From Bolinopsis microptera (Eukaryota; Ctenophora; Tentaculata; Lobata; Bolinopsidae): DNA of 64,000 bases. Of this stretch, positions 1 through 12,800 are shown one piece after another. Position numbers and translations under genes: made by a program. The notes under the pieces were generated by a model, which did no database searches, was not told the origin of the DNA, and saw only the letters and a list, made by a program, of their open reading frames with translations. Within the stretch, counting starts at the first letter, position 1; every line of letters begins with the position of its first letter. The DNA is taken from positions 10,052,901-10,116,900 of the forward strand of contig NC_087082.1 of NCBI RefSeq assembly GCF_026151205.1, given 5' to 3'.

Positions 1-1173
1 CAGTACCAACACTGCTGCACTGGTTGTCTACTTGCTCGCTGTAAAGTGGCTGCAGTACCAACAGTGCTGCACTGATTGTCTACTTGCTCGCTATAGAGTG
101 GCTGCAGTACCAACACTGCTGCACTGGTTGTCTACTTGCTCGCTGTAAAGTGGCTGCAGTACCAACAGTGCTGCACTGGTTGTCTACTTGCTCGCTGTAG
201 AGTGGCTGCAGTACCAACACTGCTGCACTGGTTGTCTACTTGCTCACTGTAGAGTGGCTGCAGTACCAACACTGCTGCACTGATTGTCTACTTGCTCGCT
301 ATAGTGGCTGCAGTACCAACACTGCTGCACTGGTTGTCTACTTGCTCGCTGTAGAGTGGCTGCAGTACCAACACTGCTGCACTGGTTGTCTACTTGCTCG
401 CTGTAGAGTGGCTGCAGTACCAACACTGCTGCACTGGTTGTCTACTTGCTCGCTGTAGAGTGGCTGCAGTACCAACACTGCTGCACTGGTTGTCTACTTG
501 CTCGCTGTAGAGTGGCTGCAGTACCAACACTGCTGCACTGATTGTCTACTTGCTCGCTATAGAGTGGCTGCAGTACCAACACTGCTGCACTGGTTGTCTA
601 CTTGCTCACTGTAGAGTGGCTGCAGTACCAACACTGCTGCACCGATTGTCTACTTGCTCGCTGTAGAGAGGTGCTGCAGTACCACAGTGACTGCACTGGT
701 TGGTCTACTTGCTCGCTGTAGAGTGGCTGCAGTACCAACAGCTGCTGCACTGTTGTCTACTTGCTCGCTGTAGAGTGGCTGCAGTAACAACAGTGCTGCA
801 CCGATTGTCTACTTGCTCGCTGTAGAGAGGCTGCAGTACCAACAGTGCTGCACCGATTGTCTACTTGCTCGCTGTAGAGAGGCTGCAGTACCAACAGTGC
901 TGCACTGGTTGTCTACTTGCTCGCTGTAGAGTGGCTGCAGTACCAACAGTGCTGCACTGGTTGTCTACTTGCTCGCTGTAGAGTGGCTGCAGTACCAACA
1001 GTGCTGCACTGGTTGTCTACTTGCTCTCTGTAGAGTGGCTGCAGTACCAGTAACAACAGTGCTGCACCGATTGTCTACTTGCTCGCTGTAGAGTGGCTGC
1101 AGTACCAACAGTGCTGCACTGGCTGTCTACTTGCTCGCTGTAGAGTGGCTGCACTACCAACAGTGGTGCACAA
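1..1173. repeat. 52-bp tandem satellite, about 22 copies, cut by the window edge
   Basis: A unit beginning GTAGAGTGGCTGCAG and ending CTACTTGCTCGCT repeats head to tail. Spacing is 52 bp where I measured it (for example unit starts at 351 and 403). Copies differ by a few substitutions and small indels. The array continues past position 1, so its full length is unknown. Each unit contains CTGCAG and a short self-complementary stretch (CAGTACCAACACTGCTG). The open frames through it are a by-product of the repeat and not a gene. Confidence 0.97.
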
Positions 1174-3093
1174 TTTGTCGTCCCCTGTGGTACTGGTATA
1201 TAGCCAGCTTCTGTTTCTATGATATACCGTTTTGGTGATTTTTTAATAAGTGTTTTACTCTTTTTCTGAACTCTATAATGTGATTGAGGAGTGATTATAT
1301 TTGTCCTAGTATACTAATAAGCTAATATATTAATCGGCTACACACATATCTACGCATATATAGGGACACACACTAAAATTAATAGAAATAATTACCAGAC
1401 TTTATTATTCACGGACCTTATATAATGCCACAGGCATTATTTTCACGGACATAACTATTCACGCTCAGGTCTTCAGCGCAAAAGTAATGTCTGTGATAAT
1501 TTGACCGATAAGGTATTGCGTTGAAATTTATATCTTGTTTCGATCAGTCCCCTTGGGCTGCAATATTACGTACTCACACTTCACAGTCACATACAACTTT
1601 TTTGCCCGATATAATTACTGCTTGCTATATTCTGAGGTATTGAAACACGCCTCTCTACCTATATATACTTAGTGACTATTGGTCCTCAGTTTTCTGAACT
1701 AATAATCCTATTGGAGGGATGATATATACACACTGCTAGTCTGCACAGTATACCTTAATCTCCTCTGCAGCATTGATTATATAAGTTTTTGTCGTGCTTT
1801 ATGCTTTATTCTTTATTCTCATAGCAGAGTTGATGGTATACTATCTCCTAACGTCTAAACATTAAACCTGCTAATAGTTATTACAATTATTTCACCTGGT
1901 GGATTCGTGTAGTGTTATTGAGTCTCATGATTTGATAGTTCTTTCATTCAAATTTCTGATTGTTTCTGAATAGACTCAGTGAAGACAGATTCTAATAGAA
2001 ATAAATAGCTGAATAACGTTTCGACATTTCTACGTCATACTCATATTTTCAGTAAATGTTATAAATTTGTAGTGTTATAATTAGTTTAAACAGATATAAT
2101 CTTGTACCAGATATGATCCTGTATCAGATATATCCCCTAACATCAGGATTAATAACCCAATATCAGAATATCCTCTGTACCTTCTAACCACCAGAAACTT
2201 AGCATCTCTCAGCCCCAATATAGGACCTCTTGTCATATCATGGATCAAGTAGGTTCCACCGGGATCTAATTGTACAACTCATTATTCTGCAGCCTCTATG
2301 TATCTCGCTAAGAAAAGCTAAATAAGAAAAATATGTCATATTCATGACGTGAACATTTTCCAGAACTTTCCATAATTCAACATGGATTGAGTTAACAGCC
2401 CTACCTTTATTTTATTCCTATTTCCTACCATATAGATGAGCCATGAGGTGGGTATATTGAGCCCTTTATAAAATTCAATACATACGGAGTTAATTTCACG
2501 ATGAATTCAAAAGTGGAGACACATGGTTATTAAGTTATTAAACCATGAAAGTATTTAAAAATACTTTCATATCCCATTTTACACTACGCAGTACGCTGTA
2601 ATACACTTTTTATTTGCGTCATTCGTTAACTGTTTTTCATAGTTTGCCATAGTTCCATGATTATCACAGTGCTTGCAAGCCCCTCTATAACTACCACATT
2701 TATCTCACAATACTAGGTAACGACCCGAAAGTAACCTAAAGAGATTTTTACAGTATGTGATTGATGTAATGAATCGAAACTTATTACAATTCGTAAGCCG
2801 TGAATGAATGGGAAAAGCGAGCGACCGATTCCATTCTCGATATCATTTTTGATTTTGCATTTGCCCAAAACAAATGAATTGCCCAAAACACATAAGATGT
2901 CTATTTAACATGTCCATAACAGATAACATGAAGCATTCAAATTGTCCGTTATACCGTCATTCTGTTAATTGAATTGGGATATTTGCCAAGTATGGGGACT
3001 GGATTTCAATAAGACCGTTCAATTTAACAACTTTTAGTTATTGTATTCAGATGATTTGTTTGGCGTTGAAAAGTTCTTTGGCATTTCTTTAGC
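1174..3093. other. AT-rich intergenic sequence
   Basis: I see no convincing coding exon, RNA gene or repeat structure here. Confidence 0.6.
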
Positions 3094-3498
3094 GTATCTT
3101 ATCTTATCTTATGAGGATTCGTTGCGACGCAACAAGGCCATCAAATGAGTCGACCACCTTTGTTATTTTACTTCGGCATTACCTGCATTACAATGTAAAC
3201 CAGCACTTTCAAGGAAGAGCTTTACAAGAAGGCCCTAAGGCCAGCAACGGTTAAGGCACTATGCCACACTTTCTTCGCCCGAGGCTTCGCTGTGTTGATA
3301 AAGCACAGCTCCTCATTTAACCCTCACACCCGATTTCTCGAGCATTCGGCTGAGTGAACCGTGGGGCTACATAGACCACTCGGGATCCTTAGCAGAGCGT
3401 CAACGACGCTCACCCCACGACTAGGCAGGCAGTGGGATTCGAACTCGCAATCTTACGATTACAAATCCGATGATCAACCAACTACGCTACCTGGCCGC
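3094..3498 (-). mobile_element. tRNA-derived SINE
   Basis: Read on the minus strand from 3498, the sequence opens with a tRNA-like head. It has an A-box-like GGTAGCGTAGTTGG, an anticodon-like TTTGTAA loop, and a B-box-like GAGTTCGAATCCC. A body of about 300 bp follows. It contains the hairpin GAGCGTCGTTGACGCTC and ends in an AAGAT-type short repeat (TTATC repeats at 3097-3112 on the plus strand). The same body recurs at 54770-55810. The head has poor stems, so it is a Pol III promoter relic and not a functional tRNA. Confidence 0.85.
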
Positions 3499-3804
3499 AC
3501 AGTTTAAGTTTTTTAAGTTAAGTTTTTGTAATAACTATCAGGCTTTAGTAGTTAGGATAAACTGCTCTTATTTCAATTTCTTTTATTCTGAAAATCATTT
3601 GTCAAGAAAAACCTTAGGGATGAAAATACGGGGATACGTCCATTAGGAAGTGATAATATTTTACGTTGTAATCGAGGGGAAGTTTCGAAATAGCTAAATA
3701 ATGTTGTCAACGTATTTTCTACACTAAACCTGTATCAGTAGGTAAACGTCCTGATTAAGTCTGTCAGACAACCTGACCGTCGTATGGCAGCGCTTATTAA
3801 CTCT
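3499..3804. other. Short intergenic spacer
   Basis: This spacer separates the SINE from the TTAA-flanked element. I see nothing in it. Confidence 0.5.
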
Positions 3805-4599
3805 TTAAGGGGGCATACCCCAAAACAGTGGTTTGTGCCGTCCAGACCTAATGACCCTGATTTTTTGGCTTATTGCAGATAAAAAATCACATTTTCTCCC
3901 ATAACTTGAAAGAGAAGCATTTTAGGATGTTTTGTTGTTCATAACTTATATATAACATTATAAGTTGTTTATAACTTATATATATATATAAATGTGCTAG
4001 TTGCGGTTGTTTTGCACCCTTCAAAAAGTCACTAGCACAAATTCCTATCAAAATTTATAAAAATCAGTAAATATTAAAAACGAAAAATGTGCCTAAATTT
4101 GTTGTTTGGCTTTGAGGTCCAATAGATCAGAAGGTGAATGAGTAAAAACGTTTTTGAGGGCATCAAAAACTGCGCCAGAATTCAGAGAACAATTTGATGT
4201 CAAGCATCAAATAATCCGATCTTCCCTGACTGACTTTTTGTTAAAATAAGCCTGAAAAGGACAATTTTAGCTTTTTGACTTTAAAAATTCATAACACACC
4301 AGCCTTTATAGATACGATATCAAGATTTTACACACACCTTGACATAGATGTGAATAAACGGCGAGCAAAATTTCAACCCGATACCCGGATACCGCAAGAA
4401 ATGATTAACTTATAGTTATAGCGTCTCAACCACAAAATAATTTTTTCCGAAAATTGCACTCTTAACCAGGAAATGCTCGATTACAAAAATAGGTATTCTC
4501 AAAATAATTTTTTTTTGGTGTGGAAACGGTGCGCTAGAAGGTCACTGAACTGCCTATGAGGTCATTAGGTCTGGACAGATTTGGGGTTTGCCCCCTTAA
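3805..4599. mobile_element. MITE-like element with TTAA target duplication
   Basis: The element spans 3809-4595 between TTAA copies at 3805-3808 and 4596-4599. The ends are inverted repeats: GGGGGCATACCCCAAA at the left, and GGGGGCAAACCCCAAA when the right end is read in reverse. The sub-terminal block CCAGACCTAATGACC is shared by both ends. There is no transposase ORF. TTAA duplication is the hallmark of the piggyBac superfamily, so this is probably a non-autonomous relative. A shorter relative lies at 20327-20593. Confidence 0.85.
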
Positions 4600-5219
4600 T
4601 TAAAGGTTACACCAGCAGGTACAACGAGTCCAGAGGACAGCGGTGAGGGAAGGGGTTTTCTGAGGGCGTTATTATTACATGTTTATAATTATCTAATGAA
4701 TGCATAACAATTATAGTCTAAGAAATATTTAGGGTTATATTGCCAAAAGCAAAAGTGATTAGTAGTGATTGGTTTCTGGATTTATTACAATGTTGTTGTA
4801 ACAAACTATGTATCTTATATAATATATGTATATGTATCTTATATATATAATATGTTTGTTGTTTGTTTGTTTGTACAACCCGTCCCAATCTATTACATAT
4901 CTTTAGTCTATATATTATGTAGAACTATAACCTATTTATTACCTATAAACTACCAATCTAATATCTATACTACGAGTATTCAGTGTAGCTACATCCTATT
5001 TATGAGTAGTTACTAGTTAGTACCTACTTCTTTTGATTGGTCGGCGTCGACAGTAAGCCTTCCTTACGGTGGCTTTCGCAACGCGTCCCCATTCTCCAAC
5101 TCCTGCTGCTGGAGAGAGAGACTCCCAAATTATATACCATAAAAATATTAAACATAAATATCGACAACAGACTCCGAGAGTCTGTTACCACCGCCCCTGG
5201 TGCAACCCCGCCGGGTTAA
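4600..5219. other. AT-rich spacer
   Basis: The stretch 4780-4990 is rich in TATA and TTTG simple sequence. No gene is supported. Confidence 0.5.
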
Positions 5220-6400
5220 CGACAGAGAGACAGTGACTTCCAGGGGAGGTCATGGCCTGCTACGTGCAACTCGTAGGAGTATGCAATGTTCCTGTAACGT
5301 CACTGTAGACCGCTCCTCTTTCGTTTTTTTGAGTGGCCAACCCATAACCAAATCCTGGAGTTACACGAGACATGGTAGCCTGTGAGCATGTAGACCGCTC
5401 CTCTAACGTTGTTTTGAGTGTCCGATCCATAACCAAATCCTGGGGTTACACGAGACGTGGTAGCCTGTGAACGTGTCAAATCCTGGGGTTACACGAGACA
5501 TGGTAGCCTGTGATCGTGTAGACCGCTCCTCTATCGTTGTTTTGAGTGTCCGATCCAAAACCAAATCCTAGGGTACACGAGACGTGGAAGCCTGTGAGGC
5601 GTGAGCGTGTTAGAGTCTGTTAAGTGTTAGAGTCCTATGGTTACACGAGACGTGGTAGCCTGTGAGTGTGTCAAATCCTGGGATTACGCGAGCGTGCTAA
5701 ATCACTCTACAGTCGATCTTCGAGATTGTTCTAAAAGGACCCCCAACAGTTGTAATTAACTTCAATCGATGTATTTTCGGACGCTGATTCCGAATCACCC
5801 CCCATGACATAGGGGTAAAATGCTCCCCTGACGAGATATTGGCGAAAAACTGTCTCGATCACGTGATATGACCGTATAAGGAAGTTAGTCTAATTTCTCG
5901 TTAGGGTTAGGGTTTCAGCACATGCTTTTGCTAAGGATTGGGTTAGGGTTAGGGTTGGGATCAGATTAGAGGGTTAGGATTTCGAATAGTCGTTCAGGAC
6001 CAGCTAGAGAACGGGTTGAAAAAGTCACGTGACAGTCGAGTGTAGAGTGATTAATCATCATCCGGGATTACGCGAGACGTGGTAGCCTGTGAGCGTGTTA
6101 AATTCTGGGGTTACACGAGACATGGTAGCCTGTGAGCGTGTAGACCGCTCCTCTATCGTTGTTTTGACTTTGAGTGTCCGATCCAAAACCAAATCCTAGG
6201 GTACACGAGACGTGGAAGCCTGTGAGCGTGTTAGAGTCTGTTAAGTGTTAGAGTCCTAGGGTTACACGAGACGTGGTAACCTGTGAAGTGTGAGCGTGTT
6301 AAATCCTGGAGTTACGCGAGACATGGTAGCCTGTGAGCGTGTAGACCGCTCCTCTATCGTTGTTTTGAGTGTCTGATCCAAAACCAAATCCTGGAAGTAC
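5220..6400. repeat. Degenerate tandem array (blocks of roughly 90-180 bp)
   Basis: The modules GGTTACACGAGACRTGG-TAGCCTGTGAGCGTG, GTAGACCGCTCCTCTATCG, TTGTTTTGAGTGTCCGATCC and AACCAAATCCTGG recur many times in varying order and spacing. Large blocks such as 5515-5690 and 6137-6300 are close copies of each other. The array is interrupted by the element at 5697-6054. Confidence 0.85.
5697..6054. mobile_element. Small TIR element carrying TTAGGG-like repeats
   Basis: The left end TAAATCACTCTACAGTCGA matches the reverse of the right end (TTAATCACTCTACACTCGA), giving inverted termini of about 19 bp. The interior contains a cluster of GTTAGGGTTAGGG motifs at about 5902-5960. A truncated relative sits at about 9016-9215 in the glutaminase intron. 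There is no coding capacity. Because the TTAGGG motifs lie inside the element, they are better read as part of it than as an interstitial telomere scar. Confidence 0.75.
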
Positions 6401-6848
6401 CTTATAAGATAAAGATATGTAATAGATATGTAATATAGACGTGTGGCATGATTCCAGTTTTTGCACACTCTAACTCCCACATTCCCCCATAATTTAATTT
6501 TACACAAAGGAGCTGGCCGGAGACATTCATACGTGGATCTTTTTGTTTAATCGTACTTTTTGTTCGGTGCCACCTATCCAAATGACGTACACATCTTGCT
6601 GTAGTTGCAGAGAGTGATCGTCCAGACTGAACTTCCATTTGCTATTAATCCGTTTATCGCTGTAGTTTGTAAGTTGAATCGCCCTCTTACCCTCTACTCT
6701 ACACTCACTAACTCTGACAGAGAACTTTATACAAGGAGGGAACGATATTCAGGTCGCTATTCATAAAAGTGGACGGTGATTGACAATAAAAACCGCCTTG
6801 ATTTACACTAAAATTCCCAATGAATAATCTTCATCATCCCTGATAGCC
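6401..6848. promoter_or_regulatory. Region upstream of the glutaminase start
   Basis: This is the sequence between the tandem array and the proposed glutaminase start. It must hold the 5' UTR and possibly the promoter if the gene starts here. No clear TATA box or initiator can be assigned from sequence alone. Confidence 0.3.
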
Positions 6849-9800
6849 ATGACAGACACAAAGAAAGGAGATGTGAAACTGGAAGAAGTGAAGAAGAGCC
6901 CTAGTAAAGAGACCCTGCAAAAGGAGGGGGTCAAGAAGAGCAAGAGTAAGGACGCAGTAGCGAAAAAGGATAAAGGAAAGTCCCCTGAAAAACCGGTGAA
7001 ACCAGGTAAAGTTTTGCGGACCTTTACCGATAGTTGAAATACGGCATCTAGCAATGCCGATATAAGATGACGCTATCTAGCGTCATCTAGTGCTAGATGT
7101 CGAATTTCAACTATCGGTAAACAACTAGTTTTGCAAGTATTGGCCAAACACAGTTTCACTGATCGTGATTTTGTATCTGTTGAAACAAATTCTAAATATT
7201 ATTTATCACGAATCCTAACTTTATGTTTTGGTTTCAATCCATTGTATTTTTCAGAGATTACAGTAAACAAACCCTCGATTGTAGTAAACACCCCCTCGAT
7301 TGTAGTAAACACACCTTCAACCAAACCAAAAGAAAAGCGGAGCACCAACGGCATTAAACTCAGTGGTACAGCTGATGATACTGACTACGAAAGTAAAATC
7401 ATGAAATGGGACACTAGCCCGGATCCAGTTAATCCTTCCAAAAAAGCCCGTAAGTAATACATATTTCTTTGCATTTTGTTACAGTGAGGAGAATGGAAAT
7501 ATTTTCTGGATGGCTGTTTTAACTGACAGTAGTTTTAGACTTATTGTTAGTTTCACCCCAAAGAGTTACATACGGTATAACTGTGTCTCATGTCCGCATT
7601 TTAAGGGGGGGGGGGGGGGGGGGGGGGGACAATGGATATTTTTTTGTGAAACTTGATTTCGAGATAGCAGTTGACCAACAAACTAGGACCAGTGACCGAA
7701 CTTTTGAGGGGGTCCCGGACCCCAACCGCCAAACGGTGCCCGCGGGGCAGCCACGCCCATATTTGGTCCAAATTAGGCCCAATTAAGCCAAATACCCTGA
7801 ACATGCCCAAAACATAGATTTTAGGTGCTCTACTTGTAGCTAGTGGTCTCCTGAACTCGTATATGAAATATCATCAAGATTGGACAAAAAATGACTGAGT
7901 TATGAGCCAAAAACCATATGCCCATATTTGGGCATACGCACCAAATTTGGTAGATTTCGTCCCATAAATTGGTCAAATATCAATATTATTGAATGAAACT
8001 TACTTTATATGAAAGGTAAGCCTAAACTACATATTCTCTATAAGTTATAGCTTTATATCTGTTTAAATGTGGATACTAAGGCGAAAAAAACACAAAAAAT
8101 GAACTAAATTGCCCGTATCTTGGTTCGCGATACTTGCGGAATTGATCTCATTAAAATTGTAACAACTCAATCAGTTTTCAAAATTTTTCCATGAAATTTT
8201 CGGAATCGACTCGAAATCGCATTTCCACCTTATTTTGAGAACAGATTTTTGATTTAGGCCTCCAAAAAAATTTGGCGGCCAAATTCCAAAATTCTCCCGG
8301 AAAAATTCAGAATTTGGCCGCCAAATTTTTTTGGAGGCCTAAATCAAAAATCTGTTCTCAAAATAAGGTGGAAATGCAATTTCGAGTCGATTCCGAAAAT
8401 TTCATGGAAAAATTTTGAAAACTGATTGAGTTGTTACAATTTTAATGAGATCAATTCCGCAAGTATCGCGAACCAAGATACGGGCAATTTAGTTCATTTT
8501 TTGTGGTTTTTTCGCCTTAGTATCCACATTTAAACAGATATAAAGCTATAACTTATAGAGAATATGTAGTTTAGGCTTACCTTTCATATAAAGTAAGTTT
8601 CATTCAATAATATTGATATTTGACCAATTTATGGGACGAAATCTACCAAATTTGGTGCGTATGCCCAAATATGGGCATATGGTTTTTGGCTCATAACTCA
8701 GTCATTTTTTGTCCAATCTTGATGAAATTTCAAATACGAGTTCAGGAGACCACTAGCTACAAGTAGAGCACCTAAAATCTATGTTTTGGGCATGTTCAGG
8801 GTATTTGGCTTAATTGGGCCTAATTTGGACCAAATATGGGCGTGGCTGCCCCGCGGGCACCGTTTGGCGGTTGGGGTCCGGGACCCCCTCAAAAGTTCGG
8901 TCACTGGTCCTAGTTTGTTGGTCAACTGCTATCTCGAAATCAAGTTTCACAAAAAAATATCCATTGTCCCCCCCCCCCCCCCCCCCCCCCTTAAATACAG
9001 TATTGTTACATAACGTGCTAAATCAATCTCTACAATCGAACTAAAAGGCCCCCCAACCGTTGAAATCAACCTTGAATCAATATGTTTTTGAGCGCTGTGT
9101 CCAAATAACCTCACATGACAATGCTCACCCGGGGAGTTATCGGCAAAAACTGTCTTGATCACTTGACATGACCTTATAAGGAAGTTGGTCTAATTTCTCG
9201 TTAGGGTCAGAATTTTAGTCATCATCTGTACTGTTTCGTACTCCAAACTTCCAAGAGGTATCCTTAGTCCAAAGTGCCTAATTATTGCTGTCGTGTCTAC
9301 TGTCTAACAGTGAGATATTGACTACTACGAACAGTATGACGAGTCATTCAAACAAGGCACGCTTGAGAAGTTGAGAGAACCATTCAAACTATGCTGTTGT
9401 TTTTGGTCCGTTTTGCTAATTCTGCTTGTAAATCTCGGTATAAACATAATATTTGCACTACGGTTACTATTAATTCAATTAATTTAGATTAATTTAATCG
9501 AAAAATCACCAACCGGCGGAAAAATATTATGCAAGCCACTCAAGTTTCCTTTTATTTTGATCATTTTTTAAAAGAGTTGCTTACCATCGACAATTCTCAG
9601 GTCTTTTTATGGTTAAACAGTTTCTTCATCATGCGCCATTGTTTCCTAAATCACTCACGCGAAGAGTCCATAAAAAAGTACAAAGGAAACAAACTCAAGA
9701 TATGTTTGTTCATAGCTTATTCATAACCTATTTGGCAGAATTTGGTACCGCTAGAAGGTTCGCTGAGTTACTAGACACAGTCTTACAAATTAAGACTAGA

Positions 9801-12800
9801 TTAATCGAATTAAACTAAATTACAGTTTGCCAGGCGTATTGAACATTTAAAAAGATAAGAATTCCGATTGGTTCGCTAGGCCACCGATGCTTACGAACAC
9901 TATGCTACAGATAGAGGGTCAGTAATTTTCTTGAATGACCACCAAAGTTTTCTTCTATTTTGGTTTTAAGTTCAGCTTACTATCGACTATTTCCTGGAAT
10001 CTTTTTGAAACCCAGGCACCTTCGTTATGCGCAATTAATAGATCACTCTCTAGCCACAAAACTATTAACATATGTTTATTCATTACCTATTCATATATCA
10101 TAAACCTGGAATTTGCCGGTTTGTGGACCACAAGTTTAAGATCATTTGGTGGATCAGTGGACACAATGTAACAAATTGAGAGTTCATTAGTCAAATCCTG
10201 AATAAACAAATCCCAGTTTGTCACGGGGCTAATAAGTTTAAAGTGGGTTGAATTCCTATCGCTTTGCTGAGCTGCACCGATGCTTGCCAACTCAGGACCG
10301 CACATTATATGGACTCGCTTTAGTGGATGAGCTGGTAAAGCTTCCGGGCAAATTTCTGACTCTTTTTGGGACATTCAGACAGAATTATAATAATATGGGT
10401 GGAGCCCAAATATTCATGTTGTCTGGAAACGTGGAATTAGCCATGCAAGGCGGCAAGTGTGCATACCATGATTGGGATCAATTTGTGTTATAACTCAAGT
10501 AATCCAAGATTGATTGGTATTGGTAAACTATAACAGGTCAAATAATAATACAGGTGCATGATTCAATGTTTTGTTGGCCCACACTCTTTTAATCCTACAT
10601 AACTCTTATATAACTTATCCCTCTTCAATCTCGGCCGGACAAACTGATTCAGCCACAGCCCGCTATGGCGCTATTATAAGTACACTCAACGCATGAATAT
10701 ACCTACAAATATTTAACGTGGTTTCATATATTCATGTTAGATATTACGAATAATCCTATATAATAGGACATGACGCAACAAGAAACACATAGTTCGTCTC
10801 TCCTCGGTCTTCTTTTTTGTGTGCGTTACATATTTTGCTTTGTGGCTGTTTACTTTTTATAAATACAATCAAGATCAGTTGTAATACCGAATATATCACG
10901 CGCCGAGAATATCACGTGACCACTGTTTTAGTTCCTACGGTGATGGTGGAGACTGTGGAGCACGTGACACCCCAAGCTGCTGGTAGTAATGGGAACCTTG
11001 AATACTCCAAGAAACGTAAGGGAACCAGGCTGCTGTACAATGTACATGTACTAGTACTACACGTTAAATGTGCACCACTTAGTAATTGGAATGTGCTAGT
11101 GAGTGTATACTATTGTTTATGTTTGAGGTTTCGTGCGTGTATGTGATCCTCATGAAGATCTCGAAACATATCATAACATAACAATGGTAATGTGCATCAT
11201 GATGCTCAGCTTTCACGTCAGGCTGTTTGATTTCGGAGTTAATGTTAACAATTTGCTTGTCAGAATCTGTTTGCTGAAATGTCGGAACCTATTATTAGTC
11301 ACTGTCATTAATTATGTATGGTGTGAATTTGTTTGCTGAAATGTCGGAAGCTATTATTGGTCAATGTCATTAATTATGTATGGTGTGAAATTGCATTACC
11401 CGATGTGTGTTATTATAATTTGCATGTGCATCTGCCATGTATTTGCTCGTTAATTTATAATTAAGTTTTGATTGGTATTTTAATTGGTACAACCTGATGA
11501 AACACAATTATTCGTTGTTGTCGTTTGCATGAAATTTGAGAATATTCAGAGCTACTTAGAAATACCACTTCATTAAGAGGAGGCCGGAAGCCGCTATAAC
11601 TCTTTCCACAAAATGCCGGTGAATTCATTATTTTAATTAACTGCCAGAAAATAATTGTCCGATAATCAACAAGAAATTTCCACTTTTCTAGTTCAAAAGT
11701 TCATACTCCTACCTATAAAAACTTGTAACTAGCTCTGCCCGGTTATGGTTAATAACATAATCCAATTATTGTTTTCACAGAATATGCTTAATGCCACTTG
11801 GCTGGGTTCTAATGGAACAAAAACATTTTTTATCACGTTGGTATAGGTTTGTGAACAGTTGTTTTGTGAACAGTTTGACTTGTTTGGACAAAAAAATACA
11901 AATTGTCTACATGTGCATCGCTTTGTGAATATGTTTTTATAATTTTATGTGATTTTTAGTCATTTATTATTCGGAATTTGGTCGGATCTAGCAATATTTT
12001 GGTTTGCTTAAAATAGGAACCGACCGGACAAATCCGGTTCCACCCGGATATCCGACTTTTATATCCGGTTCTGGTTCTGGTCAAGTTTCCGAAAATTTGA
12101 CTTTTATTTGGATGACAATTGATAGGGCATGAAAACTGTTAGTTAGACTGTAAACAATAAACATTGTCTTATTGTGTAACTTCAAATGGATTTTACTAAA
12201 ACAAAAAGTTTTAGTATTGTTAAAACTAAAAGCCCAAAAAAAGGGATTAATTTAAAATTTTCGGCGAGATACGACAACTTAATATTTTTCTTCCTAACAT
12301 CCGGTTCACTTCCGGTTAAATCCGGCTAACCGAAAAATAGATTGATATCCGGCAAAATCCGGTCTGGCAACCAAAACCTGAGACCGGTCGGTTTCTATAG
12401 CTTTAAACAATATACACTTTTTTGTGTTTATGTTTGAATTTTGTCAGGGGAAACCTCACCAATGGCCGATAAGATCAAGAGTGACCTCAAGAACACGGAC
12501 TTGGGAAAAGTAAACCAGCCATCTTCCAAATCAGGTAGCGTTTTAAACCGCTGTATTTTTATTTATCATTCAGTTAACAGCTAGTTTATTTAGTGTACTT
12601 AATAAGTCAACTATAAAAATTACTATCGGAATTGGAAAAGCCGCCCTAAATTACAAATTGTGGTTATTCCATTGATCCACAGTTCTACTTTTCAGCTGTT
12701 AAAAGCGGAAGCCTTCGTAAAATTCATATTTGCAATAGAAGAATAAATTAATAACAATCAAAGCCATTTACTGATTAAGTGATTGGTAAACATTTTAAAA

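Noticed and set aside
1-1173. CRISPR-like spaced repeats
   Set aside because: There are no unique spacers. The whole unit is repeated, and the context is eukaryotic.
3420-3498. A possible tRNA-Thr gene on the minus strand
   Set aside because: The anticodon and acceptor stems do not pair well and the sequence runs into a SINE body.
5902-5960. Interstitial telomere (TTAGGG)
   Set aside because: The motif cluster is short and lies within a TIR element.
7544-9044. Open frames on both strands with poly-Pro or poly-Gly
   Set aside because: They are mirror images from the palindrome arms, and the homopolymers come from G/C tracts.
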